A DNA stretch of 64,000 nt from Malurus cyaneus samueli (lineage: Eukaryota > Chordata > Aves > Passeriformes > Maluridae): assembly GCA_009741485.1 (NCBI GenBank), contig CM019216.1, forward strand, positions 48,132,789 through 48,196,788, read 5' to 3'. A program made the position numbers and the translations under genes. How positions within the stretch are numbered: position 1 is the first letter of the stretch; every line of letters starts with the position of its first letter. Below the pieces are notes generated by a model. That model saw nothing but the letters and a program-made list of their open reading frames with translations. It had not been told where the DNA came from and did no database searches. This document shows, piece after piece, positions 62,476-64,000 of this stretch.

Positions 62476-64000
62476 TCCCTGCTTGGCTGGCAAAAGCAGC
62501 TCCACTTGTTACAGCAGCTTCCTGTGCAGAAGTGATAAATCTCCATGGAGTCACAAAGCGTGTAATGGGAGTCTCTGCTGATAACAGTGGGGTTTGTTGA
62601 ATTACAGAGAAGAATTTAAGGAAGTCTTCAAAAGCACTCTGAAATTTGGCTTTAAGACGTAAAGCAGCATAATTAAAAAAGATCTAATTTGAATAGCTCT
62701 ATTGTATAGCTCTATGCATCCCCAATGTCTGATCAGGTTAATTACCTAATTTAATTTTTTTCTGAAATTCTTTTAAAATATTAGCATTGCAAAAACCCCT
62801 CGAGTACAAAATGAGAAAAGCATAATTTGATAACCTGGTAATAAGGGTAGACTATTGTTTTAAAAAATGTTCAACTGCTTTTCAGGCCTGAAGCTAGGAA
62901 GGAAAAGATAGCAATTTGCACATCAGAGAATGACTCACAATATTTTCAAAATGTAGCTGCTAAGTCTTTATTTTACAAAACCTTCTATTTGTGTGTCATT
63001 CTGCTTAGTTAATTAAAGCAATAATAGCTAGAAAATCTACTTGCCCTTCAGCAGAATTTATTCTCACTGTGGTGTTGTCAGGTAATCCTGTGGCAAACTA
63101 TTACTAAAAAAATTAATTCAAAGGAATATTAATAAAAAGAATACATTAATGAAGGATACTTTCTTTGGGAGAATCTAAAAATGCTGATGTAATTTGGAAC
63201 GGTCTCATGGCTGTACTGCTGCTGATGGTGGTAAATATCTCCAGCTTCCCAAAAAAAGACTGCATTGCACCCAGGCTGTGCATTGAGGCATTTCTTTCCA
63301 GATTAATGCTGATAAATGATTAGGGTGTTGTCTGTTGTTAAGGAGAAAAAAATGGTGATTGTGGGATACATGGAGTGTAGCTTGAGTCAGGTGTGGTTCT
63401 GGGACTAATAGTGAATAAATTTGCCTGGGGAAGCAAGCCACAGTCATGAGTCTCCCACCTGTTTCTCAGTGTAAACCACAAGAACTTTAAAATATATACT
63501 GATGTTCTATGAAAAGTAAGTTTCCTGCTTCACTCAAGTGGTTCTTTGCTGTTGAAAGTGATTCCTGATTTATGAACCCAGGCAACCTAAGGGACAATAA
63601 TGTGGTAAGAAGGTCTAGGAAGAATAAAAGATTTGAGTGAGGAGAAGGACGTAATTTCAACAGCCTAAGTTGCTGGTTGGTCTAGCCCTCAGTGGGAAAT
63701 TGGATTCAGCAATATCCAGAACTAAGATGGGCATGAGTCTCTTTACAAAGCTGTAAGCTAAATACAGATCTTTGTGAGAATTTTAGGAAGAGTAGATATG
63801 GTAGGAAAGAAGAAAAACATACTAAAAAATTAGTGATGCAGGCAGAAAAACAACAAAATAAAAATGGTGTTGCAAGTGTAAAGAAAGACTTTGAAGAAGT
63901 GTGTAGAATAAATCATTCCACAGCAAGAGAAGCAATTAAGGAGGATGCATCAAGGTTTTAAGTGCCCTTTAAAATATGCCTTAAGATATTGATAAGATCT
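62476..64000. other. gene-free stretch to window end
   Basis: No gene, mobile element or RNA gene recognised. The minus-strand frame at 63205-63447 (80 codons) has no recognised domain. Confidence 0.4.

Overview
This window is nuclear DNA from a bird, most likely a passerine. It carries avian CR1 LINE 3' ends, avian ERVK- and ERVL-type LTRs, and old amniote SINE (MIR-type) remnants. The DNA is AT-rich and low in CpG, and coding sequence is very sparse. There is no bacterial-style gene packing, no CRISPR array, and no rRNA or tRNA gene that I could find.

Only one gene is securely identified: the 3' end of NKAIN2 (Na+/K+-transporting ATPase-interacting protein 2) on the plus strand. An 82-nt internal exon at 8609-8690 encodes the cytoplasmic tail. 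A terminal exon starting at 13896 supplies the last base of one Met codon, then Ser-Lys and the stop. The two pieces join in frame to give the characteristic NKAIN2 C-terminus (...LQLQPMYM + SK). Bases 1-8608 are therefore an upstream NKAIN2 intron, 8691-13895 is the last intron, and everything after about 13965 is 3' flanking DNA. In mammals the next gene on this strand is RNF217; no RNF217 coding sequence is visible here.

Layout: (1) 1-8608, intron with a truncated ERVL-type LTR (minus strand, 4175-4895) and an ancient CR1 (plus, 6100-7230) split by an A-rich tract. (2) 8609-13905, NKAIN2 exons around an intron that holds a 286-bp purine tract. (3) 13906-22060, 3' UTR and flank with MIR fragments, AT/TG simple repeats and two CR1 3' ends, one interrupted by a 152-bp insert with TG...CA termini. 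(4) 22060-42518, long gene-free sequence with few recognisable elements. (5) 42519-44771, a decayed ERVK-like provirus with a full 5' LTR, primer-binding site and gag remnants. (6) 45513-47630, three minus-strand exon-like open segments of an unrecognised gene or pseudogene, the least explained part of the window. (7) 47671-64000, more flank with minus-strand CR1 copies (50382-50690, 51842-52318) and a MIR copy (62306-62475).

I found no new multi-gene system. The items most worth checking are the unidentified minus-strand segments, the insert inside the CR1 copy, and the purine tract in the last NKAIN2 intron. All identifications are from reading the sequence and from memory of the families; no database search was run.
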